The translations under genes and the position numbers were made by a program. A stretch of 64,000 nucleotides of DNA. Origin: Neckera pumila (taxonomy: Eukaryota > Streptophyta > Bryopsida > Hypnales > Neckeraceae). The notes under the pieces were generated by a model. The model searched no databases. It saw only the letters and a list, made by a program, of their open reading frames with translations, and had not been told where the DNA came from. The stretch covers positions 21,395,782 to 21,459,781 of the forward strand of contig OZ018415.1 in NCBI GenBank assembly GCA_963969595.1. The letters run 5' to 3'. The number at the start of each line of letters is the position of its first letter. The first letter of the stretch is position 1. This document shows, in pieces, positions 48,270-61,036 of this stretch.

Positions 48270-49960
48270 GCACATGGAATACCGCCATTTTAACGAAATA
48301 TGCGATGCTAGCTACAGCAGTCTATACATCCGCAGTTCTGATTTGACACACATATTTAGCTTCTCATCAATTTGAGTGGCATTCATTCAATTGTGTGAAC
48401 TGGAAGTGCGATCTAGCTGAGCCAAGCTTGTAGAGCCTCCTACACTTCAAGAGAGCTAGCTTCAGAAGTCTACTGAAGTTCTTAGAGAGCGAGCTAATTG
48501 CAATCATGGCCGTGACGGGCGATGGGGGATCATCGAAGTGGAGGCCTCCGTCCAAGTCTAGTCCCATGGGGGATGGCGGCTCCTCCAAGTGGAGACCTCC
48601 TTCGAAGCGCCAATGAAACTAGCTTGTTGGGATCATATCATGACAAAGGTCTGATTGAGATCATGCATTCATGATTGTCGGCAGAGGCAACGAAAATAAG
48701 AATTTCCAGCTTCGTTTGAACAACCGGACCAATTCATCCCTTGCTTGCATTGCTTGCGTCAGATCGATCGATTCTCCAATCAAAGGATCAACTTGAATGC
48801 CAATGTAGCAAGCTTGGTTGTCCAGGAGAATATGGACTGAACGACGTCTTCAATTCATTGAGTGACCACGACCATCGAATTTTGAAAGAGATCTCGATCA
48901 TACAACTCATGAGCTCCTCAGTAGTTAACAATTCTTTTGTACAGATTCATTAGATACCAATATACAACTGACTAGAGTAGTTTCAGTTTCTTTATTAATT
49001 CATACATCGATTTCAGCCTGGTCGTTGCGACAATGATTTGACACTAATATCATAGCTTCGAAGCTGCCCATTAATTTATTAATATATACACTAGACGACT
49101 GCATGTTCGTTTGAAAGTTAAGGCCTCCGATTGACTGAAACACTTGTCTCGGCGTTGCATTTATGCATTGGGCTGCTGATTGTCATGCACGATATCGACT
49201 GTCTGTGGCTTTAATTTGTGGGCTAACTGGATCTGCGATCAATGTGTTGCATCTAAAAATTGTGAGCATTATGCCGAGGAGTCCGATTGAGGACTTCATG
49301 CCGAGCTTCGAACACGGGACTGTAATTTTTGGAATGCTCAGATTCAAAATTGTTGTTTCCTTCAGTTCTGAGTATATCAGCAGTTTTGGGTGACACTCAT
49401 ATTGAAAGAATATCCATTGTGGAAAGGACAAATTACAACCTCAAATTGATTAGCTGCAGGAATTGAGTAACCACCTTACCGATAGATTCAACGCGAGGCA
49501 AACGTTCAACATATCTTACCGCCAATCGGGTGAACTTAAGTAAAGTATGGTGTCAATCGCTAGCTAGACAATTAGAGGAAGCAACTATTAACATGTATTA
49601 CAAATCCACGCACCATGCAAGCAACTATCAGTACAATAGCTAAGAGTGTTATTTTCCAAGTGAAAGCTGTGGTATTAATACTGATCATATTCATTAAAAT
49701 GGCATGCTTGTGAGAGCCTTGATTGTGACATTCAAATGCACAAAAGCTCTAATTAAAAAGAACACAAAAAATGAGATTCTTACACGTATGAAGTTCCGAA
49801 GGGTAATTAAAAACGGCAATTCCTGAAATTGTGCAATTGTATGTGCTTTATCATCATTAATTACTTCCCACTCATGACTTTGAGAGTCACAATAAAAGCT
49901 TCTACCAACTTACAGTATACCTCTGCATAAATTTCTGGTTAAGCCCTCTTGTCTGTCTAC
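48270..49960 (+). repeat. Peptide-gene block B
   Basis: Contains the 48506-48616 peptide gene. Its 3' region (48620-49960) matches the tail of block C at about 58400-60150 with scattered differences. Upstream, similarity to blocks A and D is confined to the last few bases before the ATG (GAGCTAATTGC), so this copy has a different or strongly diverged promoter. The left edge near 48270 carries the repeat seen inverted at 13488-13530. Confidence 0.7.
48506..48616 (+). CDS. Two-unit SKWRPPSK repeat peptide (36 aa), copy B
   Basis: MAVT, GDGGSSKWRPPSK, SSPM, GDGGSSKWRPPSK, RQ, then TGA. Relative to copy A there are three substitutions inside the repeat units, all synonymous (CCA/CCG, GAC/GAT, CCC/CCT). 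The only residue difference is in the tail (His to Arg); CAG/CAA is synonymous. The start context is ATCATGG. Although its upstream DNA is unlike the other copies, the coding unit is conserved, which argues that the peptide rather than the surrounding repeat is what is maintained. Confidence 0.7.
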   Translation: MAVTGDGGSSKWRPPSKSSPMGDGGSSKWRPPSKRQ

Positions 49961-52900
49961 AATTTACATTCGTTTTGCTAAATTGGTAGAATTTCTCAGC
50001 TTCGGCAAATTTCAAGGTGCGTGATCATTTGAAACATTAATCTACACTAGCCCTAGTTTTGTGTACATGTACGTGAATATCACAATTTTTTGGCACCCAG
50101 AAATGTGTCATTTTAACAAAAATGACAATCAAAAGGATATCAACTCCTTTTCAATACTAGAAGTATAGAATCTTACGAAATGAAAAGCCACCAAGCTACC
50201 AATATACTTTCAAAAACAAAGATCACAGGGGTGAAATATGAAAATCCTACACCAATCAATGTGAAGTTATGAACCCCATTTCATTCACAAATCACAATTG
50301 CAGTCAATATGAATCCCATTTCATTCACAGTGAGTCAGCGACTTCATCACCTCTCAAGCTTGTCAAGCCTTGTTATGTAGAACGATAAATAATTTCATCC
50401 ACTCTAAGCAGTTAGTAAACATGAAGAGTGTGTTCATTTTGTGTTCTATGTTGGGCTCCAAAAAATGCTAGTCCTAGTGAAAGCTTTGTTATGTGTAATA
50501 GGGTGGTAGCAAGAAAGATTTATTGTTTTTGTTCCACCTTGACTTATTTTGGCTAGTATGCCTACTATCCCAATACTATGATCTTTTGGAAATGAATTTA
50601 CAAATACAAAACATAATAAAAATATTTAATATAAAACTATAAAAAATATATCACCTAATTTCAAAACTAAAACAAATCTAGGTCAAAAGTTATTCACAAA
50701 ATGGAGTGACCTAAAGTTTTAAAGAAAACATACACTTTGACATTTTGATTTGTAAAAAGTAGAAAACTTCTTTGAAAAGAAATTAGAAATCATACATTTA
50801 GGAGGACTTCATGGGAGAAGAGATTTCACTGACAAAAAAGATCTTAAAACCATCTTCAATGTTCAAAAGGGCATATGTGCAAAAAAGAGCCGAATTTATA
50901 TGAACATAGAGGATATAAAATAATATAATTTGAAATGCCCCTCAGTAGGAACATGCTTACCTATCTTCTAAAACTCAAAATGTGATATATTGTTGTCATA
51001 AATTTTTAAATATCAAAAGTTTTTAAAAATTTTCTACAAAACAAGGAATATAATAATATTCAAGACCTATTTCTGATAAAATTTTGGAGCTCTTATGAAT
51101 CACGCTTTGAAAGTTACCGTGAGCAAAAGTTCCAACTTCCCACCCTATGACAAATAACCAATATTGGCGTTTCTTGCAACAACTCAATAAGGTAGAAGTA
51201 TTCTATAATTATGAATTCAAGAAATTTCAATTTGGGAGAAAATTTATATGAAGGTGTTTGCAAAGGAAGTACACCAAATTGGTGAATGCAATTGGAGAGA
51301 AAATTTCATAGACCATTGAAATGATCTTTTCTATTATTATTGTTAATATTTTACCTACCATTTTCTTCTTGCAAGTTATTCCATGTTTCACTTGTAGTAA
51401 GAATATTGATTTTCCATCAAGTATTCAAGCCAAATGCTTGGATTATAGATACCTTAGTCTTTGTATGCTCAAATGAATCCAACTAATTAAACCTTCAATT
51501 CTCTCCCAATCCATTTGATTGGGATAGTTTAAAGACATTTTGGTTTAAAATCTAAGAATTTCTAAGGTTGAGATCGTTAAAACCCTACATGAATTTTTCT
51601 AGGCATCTTTGAAGAATGAAACGCTTCAAACCCATTGGTTGCCTAAATATATTCAAATTTCATGGATTAACAATTCGAATTGTTTGTTGAATTTCAAAAT
51701 GTGCCGTAACCAAGTTTGGTTCCAATGTCAAGGTTATAAACTCCTATTTAGAAGCTCGTTTACAATTTGAGCTATCAACAAATTTTCCTTGAAAGACAAA
51801 TAGAATTGACATATAAACCTAGTGATGTCAATTTCATTATAGAGGTGTGATTCGAGCACCAATAATTGTGACACAGATGTTTATAAAGGTTTAACATCTA
51901 GGACCATCATAGATTCATTTTTGAGGGCAAGTATTTTGAATGGTGACAAAGTAATGGAATATCTGAATGTTGCCGATTTAACAAAATTGATGTTTAGATC
52001 ATTTCATGTTTTATAAACCTTCGTGGAATTAATTTTGAATTTTGAATTTCAAATCACTTTAGTCACTACAACTTTAAACATAACCATTCCATGATATGTT
52101 TGTTCCTTTTGGTGTTGGTACATTGACAAATGCAATTAGTACATTGAAGAAACACAATGAACATTTTTCTTGCAAAAACTTGTAGAGTTTTAGAATATGG
52201 TTGATTTATAGACTCCCAACCTTACCTATATTTCATCCTTTATATCACAAATTAGCTTCAATTGAAATTCTATGTATTCAAAATCTTATTCTAATTTTTT
52301 GAAATGAAGGTCACTACTTTGTATCCATAGTATGGTGCTTGTGACTCAATGATTTATCATTTACAATCCAATCTATGATAAACGTAATTTCTTGGACACT
52401 TTTATGTCTCAATTTTATTTGGGTTTCTCAAAACCTATCATGACCTTTTATTATTCTAATACTTTACTTTATACACCAATTGATTCATCAAAAAAACTTG
52501 TAAAGCATGAAACCTAATATATACTACGAAAAATGATGGAGAGGACCATTATATAGGGTAGTTGCAAGAACACTTGCCAATTTTGGCTCAAAACGGCCTT
52601 TGTATTGGAGTATTGTGATTTTTGGAATAAAAATTTAAAAAAAAAAAAGTAAAACATGGATCATTTCTAAAGCATTCAAAATAGTATGTATATAAGAATT
52701 TAGACCTAGAAAATTTTATCTCTAAAGTTATGCAATTCAAAGAGTAACGGAAAATGCAAGAAAATACATACTTGGGATTTGTTTTTTAGAAAATAGTAAA
52801 AAATTAAAAAATTAAAACAAAAAAAACATTTTTCCTAACTTGAAGGTGCTTCTCTTCAACCCTTTGCGACTTTAAAAAAAAATTGTATTCTCTGCAGGTA

Positions 52901-55450
52901 TGCAAAGGTAGTATACTTTAAGCGCATATGGAAGGTAGACACTTTATTATTTTTGAAAAATCTCTTCATAGACTTGTATAACTTTAGTAGAACTCTTTGT
53001 ATCCCAATTTTCACCTTCAAATTTGCATTCCGGAGTTGAAAATAGTATTAAATCCCTCCAAAATGGCCAAGGTAGACAGCCAATTGGAGGTAGTTTAAAA
53101 ATAATAAACTAATTTTATAAAGTTGGAAAAATTTTAAAAATGTTTGAAACTACCACATGTACCTTTATTTCAAATTTAATAAAAGAAAGGACATACAACG
53201 CAAAGGTTATGAGCAAAAATGTGCTTGTCCAAGGCCAAAGAGACACAAAAAGGATAAGTGCAATGACCCTATACTATACTTTAACCATAGTTACATTGGT
53301 ACACATTCTTCCAATTACTATTAATCGTAGTAGGTTGTCTAGTTAAACCAATTAGAATAGGAATTCCTTACACTATTAAAATATTAATTTATTAAATAAA
53401 ATAAGAGTGCATTGTCAAATTCCAAGTATGGAACAAATTTTCTCAACAAATGGATGAGATCCACCTACATTTGTCATCATTGTGAGGGTAAATAGAAAGA
53501 GGAAATTTTTTACCATTTCCTTGAAAAGCATGTACATTTGAATATTTTGGATTTTTGGATGACTTCTTAGAGAACTATTTGAGGTTCTATTCTTCACCTC
53601 ATACATTGTGTCATAACCTTATTAGTCCCAATCTTGAAAGAAGGCAAAAATACATTTCAAACTTCAATTGGAAATCTATTATAACCTTGTTTGGAAATAG
53701 CTGCCATTAGAAGAAAATTCAAGCCTTCGAAGGGTTGCTCCATAATCCTCTAAGGTACCCTGAAATTTGCTTTTTTTCTACTCAAAAAATTGTTTTCCCC
53801 CTATTTTTGCCCTACTAAAAGTGTAGTAGCAGTGGCGCAAGAACCAAAATTTTTGAGTAAAAAAACAATAATAATAATAATGATATTTTTTTTTTAATCT
53901 TAAAAAAATTATTGAAAAAAAAAAAAAATTCACAAAAGTTGACTGCTCACTGGAGCAGTCAGCTCGAGTGACAGACCAAGCATTTTAATAGTTTAATAAT
54001 TTTAAATTTGATGTTTAAATTAGTTAAAAGTAGGAAAAAATATAAATAAATAAAATAAAAATTGTCCATTTCTAACAATTCTATGGAGATGGTCATTCAT
54101 CAAAGGAACCATCCAAAATATATTTTATATGTTTCAAAATGCAAGCTACTAGAAGCTTACTTTTTAGACTTCTACACCAGTACAAAACTGAAAATTGCTT
54201 TAGATAGTAGCTATAAGTCTACTAAAAGACCATCTTTAAATTTCAGCTCCAAGTTTGTTTCTTTGGGTACTAATTAGTACTAGAAATACCAAAAAAATTG
54301 GCAAATGTGACATACTATTGGGTAATTGGAGGCTATTATTAAATAGCAAAATATTTTTAAAAAATTTCAAAAAATCAAGCAAGGTGTATAATAGTCATAA
54401 ATACTGTTTTCATGAATTTGAGTCATTTTGAATCAAAATGCAAAAGTTACAGCCAAAAATTAATTAGCATGCAATGTGTGACAGAAAATAGTACAAGTGT
54501 TTCTTGCAATCATTATGTAGCATGTTTTTAATAGTAGAAAATAAGAAGTAAGGTAGTATACTCTAAAAGCAACCGTATTCTAAATGTGACCCTACCAAGG
54601 AATGAGTGACATGTTGATTGAAATTTCTAATACTATCAATGAAGAGTTAGGTAGGTTTAAATGGTTGCTTTAATTCCTACAGTCCTATTGTCCCCTTGGA
54701 GACAAAATGGGTTTGGGGCAAGTTTCTACGGTCTCAACATTCATAAAAAAGTTTTGAAACTTTTTTGAAGATAGGAAAACACATTAGCTTTTTGAAAATA
54801 TAATTTTTATTTCAATTGGTGTTTGAGAGCAAAATTTATGGCATAAAAGGTCCTTTTTTTTGGTGCGGTAGACAAAAATCTCCTCACACAAAAATATTTA
54901 AAATATTTAAAATCTTTGTTTCTTATAGATTGTAATTCTATCTATATGGAAAGCTTTGATTCATTCCATTTGGATTTGTTATGTGAAAGCTATGGATACT
55001 CTTATTTTTGGGGCAATTAGAGCATCTTTTTGAAAAAATAACTTATAAGATTCATTTCTGAATGTAATTTTTACAATTTTTCAAAAAGAATTGTATGACA
55101 AGGCTAAGTTTGATTGTTAAAACAATCTCACCATTGAGATCATAGCTTTTAAATCCCATCTTAGAGCTATTAACGATTTAGTTTTTTTTTCAATCCTGAA
55201 TCTATTTCTACTTAACAATTTTTTAAAGAATGAAAATCAAGTTTTTTTTCTTTGCAATTTTTATCCTAGATTCTCAACTCAACTCTTTAAGGTGAAAAAA
55301 ATTAAAATCAAAGTTTGTAGTGCAAATGTTTTTCACAAATAGCAATCAAAGTCATCTAAAATTGCAAGCCAATGTTCCAAAAAACAATCTTTTCTAACTT
55401 TGAATGCTAATATTTTCTAATTTGTGCAGTTGAACTTTATGAAATTTTTA
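49961..55450. other. Long AT-rich stretch, no gene seen
   Basis: No supported coding or RNA gene. 53140-53640 is related to 61900-62300 (shared order: CATAGTTACATT; CCAATTAGAATA; ATTGTCAAATTC; CCACCTA then ATTTGTCATCA). 53730-53880 is a partial relative of the CATTAGA MITE. T/A runs occur at 53883-53940. Confidence 0.45.
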
Positions 55451-55955
55451 CCACATGATTTGAGATAATTTAAGTACAAGATCGTAGTTTTTAAAGCACT
55501 CATAGTTAAGTCAAGAACAAAGAATTTTGTTAAAAGTGTAATTTTAGACCTCATGTAGGTATAGTAAAATTACTCTTTTCAACAAATTTAGAACTAAAAA
55601 AAGTTGGTAAATGAAGATAAGTTTCTATTCTAAAAATCCGTTTGGCATTTTGAATATCCAATCAAAAGTTATGGACAAATTTGAGAGAGGGGTTGGAAAA
55701 ATGTTAAAGAAAATGTCCATTGCAATACTTCTCTCAAATTTGTCCATGGCTTTGGATTGGATTTTCAAATTCCAAACGGATTTTGAGAAGTAAAACTTAT
55801 CTTCATTTATCAACTTTGTTTAGTTCAAAGTTTTTTAAGAAGAGTTATTCTACTATGCCTAAATGAGGTTTGAAATTCCACTTTTAACACAAATCCTACT
55901 TTTGACTTAACTATGAGTGTTTGAGAAACTACAAATTCTAATTTGTTTATCCCAA
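55451..55955. repeat. Long imperfect inverted repeat (hairpin)
   Basis: Left arm about 55451-55690 and right arm about 55731-55955 are complementary along their length, with a perfect 17-bp stem (ATGGACAAATTTGAGAG at 55671-55687, complement at 55731-55747) next to a loop of about 43 bases. Other matches include CACTCATAGTTAAGTCAA, CCTCATxTAGGxATAGTA and AAATGAAGATAAG. It ends about 110 bp before the boundary of block C. It could be a foldback MITE or a hairpin-RNA source. Confidence 0.8.
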
Positions 55956-56063
55956 ATGGGTTGTTCTACCTTCTACAACCTCATGTGTACATAAAAAGTT
56001 GTCTTCTCACCCAAAATGAATTATTGATGGCAAATGGTAAGATTGAATTAGTGTATTACTCAT

Positions 56064-58127
56064 TGAATTTTTAGTGTTTTTGGCAAACTATCTTTCTCGA
56101 CAAATATTAGTTGATTTGTATGTTTGGTCCTAAAATTAACAAAAGGAAATGGAGAATACCATAATTTATTGTCACTATCCCAATACCAAAGCTTTACATT
56201 AATGTTAAGAGGATGAATTCTATGGATGAAGACTCCAGAGAGGAAAAGGCAGCCTCTCTGAAGGCTACGGAATGTTATATTTGGCTCCCAAAATTCATAG
56301 TCATTTCAATTTTGGGAAAAAATTCCGAAAAATTTGCAGTCCCCATATTTCATACGGAGTATCTTTCAACACCTTTCAACAAATTTGCATTCCTTCATAC
56401 TGCTCGCGATCTGTCTCAAAATCTGACTATGAGTGATCCAACCTTACATCGACCAAACCCACCCATGGAATATTCAGGGAATCGGACCCTACTTCCTTGG
56501 ATTTCTCAATGACTTTGCGAAGACCCTGGGAAGGAATACATTCATAACTTGGTGTGATTCACCAGCACTTACTAAAAAGTTGGCTTGATTTGAGTCAAAG
56601 ACCTAAATTATGTAATAGTGCAGGGTATGAACTGAAAGTATGCTCTCCCGTTCCCAATGTGGAAAGAGTCTTCGACAGCTGCTCACGCTGACGCCCGTGA
56701 TGTCATCGGCAGCGGGACCCTACCAAGGAAGGATTCAATTCGTCGTCATCAAGCAGTAGTACAGAATACGTACATACTCCTCCCGAAATAAATCATGTGA
56801 CCCAATTGACCAACCGTTTGTGCATAACCGTCGAATTGACCAAATACAATTAATTAGTGACCCGTGGAGGGCGTGGAATTGAATCTTCTTTGGAAGCTGG
56901 AACCCCTCCCCCCAGGACTCCTCTGACTTCCGGCCTCGGAAGAGAGTAAGTTAAGTTCCCCTGCGACCAACTCGAACAACTAACGGCTTCGACTTCGGAC
57001 GACACGTCCCATATTTCGCGTTGCCGGCTGCCCTCGATCGGCGGCGCAGCGCAGTTTAACACGAATGCTCTTCCAGGCCACTGACTGTCAGATCATTACC
57101 CACTTCCTTGGAAGGCGATTTGAAGCGGTGTTGGAATGGACCAATTCTTCGGTCTGTCAACATCAGGTGTCCGCTGACAAAGTCCGCCGAATTTGAACAG
57201 AGATCGCGGCACCATGCATCAGAAATAAAACACCATCACACTCTCATTCTATCACAACAATAACATCTGAGTGATCGACCAACACAAACTGAAGCTCGAC
57301 GCGCGCAGAAGCCAGTGATATATCGAACTACCGATCGAACACCCGGAGCAACAATTGGACACTCGAAGCCAGCATTAGAATCCCTTCGATCTGTGTTCAA
57401 CTGAAAGCTCTTGCTATCTGATCCGATCCAAGCTTGCAGACCGGCCAGAGTTTGAGTTTTCAGTCCGGGAGCTAATTGCCACCATGGCCGTGACGGGCGA
57501 TGGGGGATCATCGAAGTGGAGGCCTCCATCCAAGTCTAGTCCCATGGGGGACGGCGGCTCCTCCAAGTGGAGACCTCCCTCGAAGCATCAGTGAAACCAG
57601 CTCCATGGGTTCATGACAACTGCTCGAGATCATCTTCGATTGTTTACGAATGTAGCGGATTGACGCAAGTAATCCAGCTTCAATTGAATGTCCCGGCCAG
57701 TTCTTTCGTTGAGGGCAACAAGTTGTTCAGCCAGAGAATGAATTGCAATGGAATGTCCAAGCTAGGAAGATCTTGCAGATCGATCGAATATGGACCGAGC
57801 CAGCCAGATTCCCTGGCCTGAATGGGGAGATGTCGTCAGTTCCATGAATTACAATCCATTAGCTCCGACGGAGCCTCAGCTCCAAAGTCAAAATACCAAA
57901 TTATAGTTTGTCCAGATTCATTTTAGATGACCAGAGTAGTTTCCTCATTCATTATTCACACATTGTGAAAACGATTTGACATTAATATTACTACGGCTTT
58001 GAAGCTGCTCACTTGACACCTTACATAACTGAATGCATATGAAAAGCTTCCGTTTCTTGAAAGATTTGTGCGCTTCGATTGGTTCTTGTCTGTCAATGCT
58101 GAGCTGGGCTCATTTGTGAGATAAATT
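56064..58127. repeat. Duplicated block C (copy of 8296-10359)
   Basis: See block A: same length, same content, constant offset, no difference found. The left boundary is at T56064; the right boundary is at 58127, where 28 bases absent from block A are present before homology resumes. Confidence 0.9.
57484..57594 (+). CDS. Two-unit SKWRPPSK repeat peptide (36 aa), copy C
   Basis: Identical to copy A in nucleotide sequence, start context (GCCACCATGG) and flanks, because it lies in the duplicated 2,064-bp block. Its downstream region differs: a B-type tail begins near 58400. Confidence 0.75.
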   Translation: MAVTGDGGSSKWRPPSKSSPMGDGGSSKWRPPSKHQ

Positions 58128-60250
58128 TTGAGTGTGGTCAATCTTGTGTGCACTTAGAATTCAGCCATACAACAATTGATGTTTAGTCAGTGATGATGCA
58201 ACCTCCAAACATTTCTGATAACACAGAACGTGATTACATTATTGACATTCCATGTTGAGCCTCCTACACTAAGTTGCACAAAGTGATTGCTAAAAGCGAT
58301 GCATGATAAATTGTGTTCCAAAATTTGCATGCTTGCTGAGAAACGTTGCTCCAGCATGTTCCACCATGTATTGCTGAACCACGTGAGTCGTAGAACCCTC
58401 GGAATTATATCATGCATTCACGACTGTCGGCACAGGCAACGAAAACAAGAATTCCAGCTTCGTTTGAACAACCCGACCAATTCATTCCCTTCCTTTTTTG
58501 CTTCAGATTCTCCAGTCGAAGAATCCAGTGCAGTTGATTGAATGCCAATGTAGCAAAATTGTCCAGGAAAATGATATGGACTAAACGGCGTCTTCAATTC
58601 ATGGACCTCGATCATCGAATTTCGAAAGAGATCTCGATCATTCCATAAGTTACAACTCCTGAGCTCCTAAGTAGATCACAATTCTTCTGTACAGATTCAT
58701 TGGACAGCAGTATACAACTGACCAGAGTACTTCTAGTTTCTTTATTCATACATCAATTTCAGCCAGGACGTTGCAAGTTGCATCAATGATTTGACACGAA
58801 TATCGCTGCTTCGAAGCTGCCCGTTTATTAATTAATTTATTAGGCGACTGTTCGTTTGAAGATTGATTGAAACACTTGTCTCGGCGTTGCATTGGGCTGC
58901 TGATTGTCATGCATGATATCGAATGTCTGTCTTTCATTAGTGGGCTGACTGAATCTGTGATCAATGTGTTGCATCTAAAATTTTTGAGCATCGACCATCT
59001 CGAAGAGTTCGATTGAGGAACTGGTGCTGAGCTTCGAACACGGGATTGTAAATTTTGGAATGAATAGAATCTGGTTCAGATTTGTTGTTTCCTTCAGTTC
59101 TGGGTGTATGTAGTCTTGGGTGAAACTGATGTTGAAAGAGTATCCATCGTGGAAAAGACAAATTACAACCTCTAAATAATTAGCTGCATGAGTTGAGTAA
59201 GTGCTCCCTCAAATTCAACGCTAAGCAAACGTTCAACTTCATTAGAGAAAATTTCAGTTTTGGAGGGCTCCAGACACCTCCAGCGCCCTTCGAAGTACCC
59301 TAAAAGTTTATTTTTTGAAGCTGAATTTTTTTCCCCCTCCTATTTCCGCACAGCTAAAACTGCAGTGACAATGGTTCAGGAACCTAGTTTTACAAGTAAA
59401 AAATTAATTAAAAAAAAGATTTTAATCTTAAATTATATATATATACGAAATCTGACTACTCATCGAGTGTCTTTTCAAGATTGATAGGCCAAGTTTGAAA
59501 TAGCTTGGCATGTCAATCTAGAGCAGCTTTTTAAAGACTGGTTTTTTCTAATGTATCTAACTTCCAATTGGGTAAACTTAAGTAAACTATGGTATTGATC
59601 GGTAACTAGATAATAAAAAGAAGCAACTAATAACGTTCATTACAAATCCACACACTATACAAGCAACTATCAATACAATAGCTAAGAGCCTATGTGTATA
59701 TTTTCCAAGTGGAAAAGGTGGTAATAGATATTTTGTTAAAATGACAATATTCTTCCGCCATTTTTCCAACTATGTTTTAAGACTGGTATAGATTTGAGAG
59801 TTGAGACCACATGATCTAAAATTTAGGATTGGTTTACATTTCAAACCACATAGTCTAAACTTAAAAGTGCCAAGTTTGTAGAATATTGCCATTTATCCGA
59901 ATATCCATCTGGCATAATATTGATTATATTCATTAAAATGGCTTGTTTCAAAGAGCCGCAATTGTAACATTTAAATGCACAAATCTCTAAAATTGAGACT
60001 TTTATGAATATGAAGTTCTGAAGCCTGAAGGGAAATTGAGGAATGCCAAATTCTGAAAATTATGCCATTCTATGTGATTTATCATTATTACTTCCTACCC
60101 ATGACTCCTTGAGAGTTGCAAAAAACAATCCTATCAATTTGCACTGCACTTTTGGGTGATTGCAAGAAATACCTGTCCTATTTTGCATCACTCTATATGC
60201 AATGTGTTGATTTGTAAATTTGTTTCCTGAATATAACTTTTGCATTCTAG
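58128..60250. repeat. B-type tail fused to block C
   Basis: From about 58400 the sequence follows block B (GCATTCACGACTGTCGGCAC; CCAGCTTCGTTTGAACAAC; AAGCTGCCCxTTxATTAAT; TTGTGTTGCATCTAAAA-like motifs; ACAATAGCTAAGAG) to about 60150 against 48640-49950. No second peptide ORF lies between, so the two 3' regions are in tandem. Confidence 0.7.
59240..59553. mobile_element. MITE with CATTAGA termini, copy 1
   Basis: Begins CATTAGAGAAAATTTCAG and ends CTGGTTTTTTCTAATG, an imperfect terminal inverted repeat. The interior, GGAGGGCTCCAGACACCTCC onward, is related to the second copy. It lies within the B-type tail. No ORF. Confidence 0.6.
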
Positions 60251-60631
60251 CTTTGAATGACTTAAAATATATGGATAAGGTACTATCGACCGTCATACAT
60301 CTAGCCTAGTTTTTTTGTAATTTTCCAAAATAAATTATGGTCCAAAAATAGACCCCCAAAATTATGTCACACTTGCCAATTTGGAAGGAGCGGTTATTAC
60401 TATTCAATACATAATAAAATGAATTTCAAGTTGAAATGATGATCTTCTTGTAGATTTGTAGCTACTATACAAGAATTTTGTAAATAATTTATTGTATGTG
60501 AATTACTAATATGGAAGTCTATAAAGTGAGTTTTTTTGCTTGCATTTCAAAATATGTAAAATATTATTTTGGTGGTTCTTTTGGTGAATAACCATTTTGA
60601 TAGAGTTGTTACAAATGGCCAATTTTTGTTT

Positions 60632-60654
60632 TATATATATATATATATATATAT
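60632..60654. repeat. (TA)n microsatellite
   Basis: About eleven TA dinucleotides, followed by TTTATTTATTTATT. Confidence 0.95.
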
Positions 60655-60710
60655 TTATTTATTTATTTTTTAACTAATTAAAACATCAAAGTGTTTATTT
60701 TCATTTGGCA

Positions 60711-61036
60711 CATTAGAACAAAAATCAGCCCTCTGGAGGGTTGCACCAAATTGACATGTCAAGCTATTCCAAGCTTGGCCTATCAACTTGGAAAAGTATC
60801 CCCTGGTGAGTAGTTAGAGTGTATGACTACTTGTCGGAGCAGTCAAATTTTGAAATTATTATTTTTTTTTTAATGAATTTTTGTTCATAAATTGGAATTC
60901 TTGTGCTATTGTCACTGCAGTTTTAGCTGCACAAAAATAAGGGAAAATACAATTTTTCAAACTCGATAAACAAAATTTTAGGATACTAAAGGAATTCGTA
61001 GAGTAACTCTCCGGAGGGCTGATTTTTTCTCTAATG
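60711..61036. mobile_element. MITE with CATTAGA termini, copy 2
   Basis: Left end CATTAGAACAAAAATCAGCC and right end GGCTGATTTTTTCTCTAATG form a terminal inverted repeat of about 33 bp (including CCCTCYGGAGRGTT). The 326-bp element has no ORF. It is the better-preserved member of the family and is inverted relative to copy 1. Confidence 0.75.

Noticed and set aside
55611..55813. Overlapping ORFs on both strands with similar proteins
   Set aside because: Both arise from the two arms of the inverted repeat and have no independent support.
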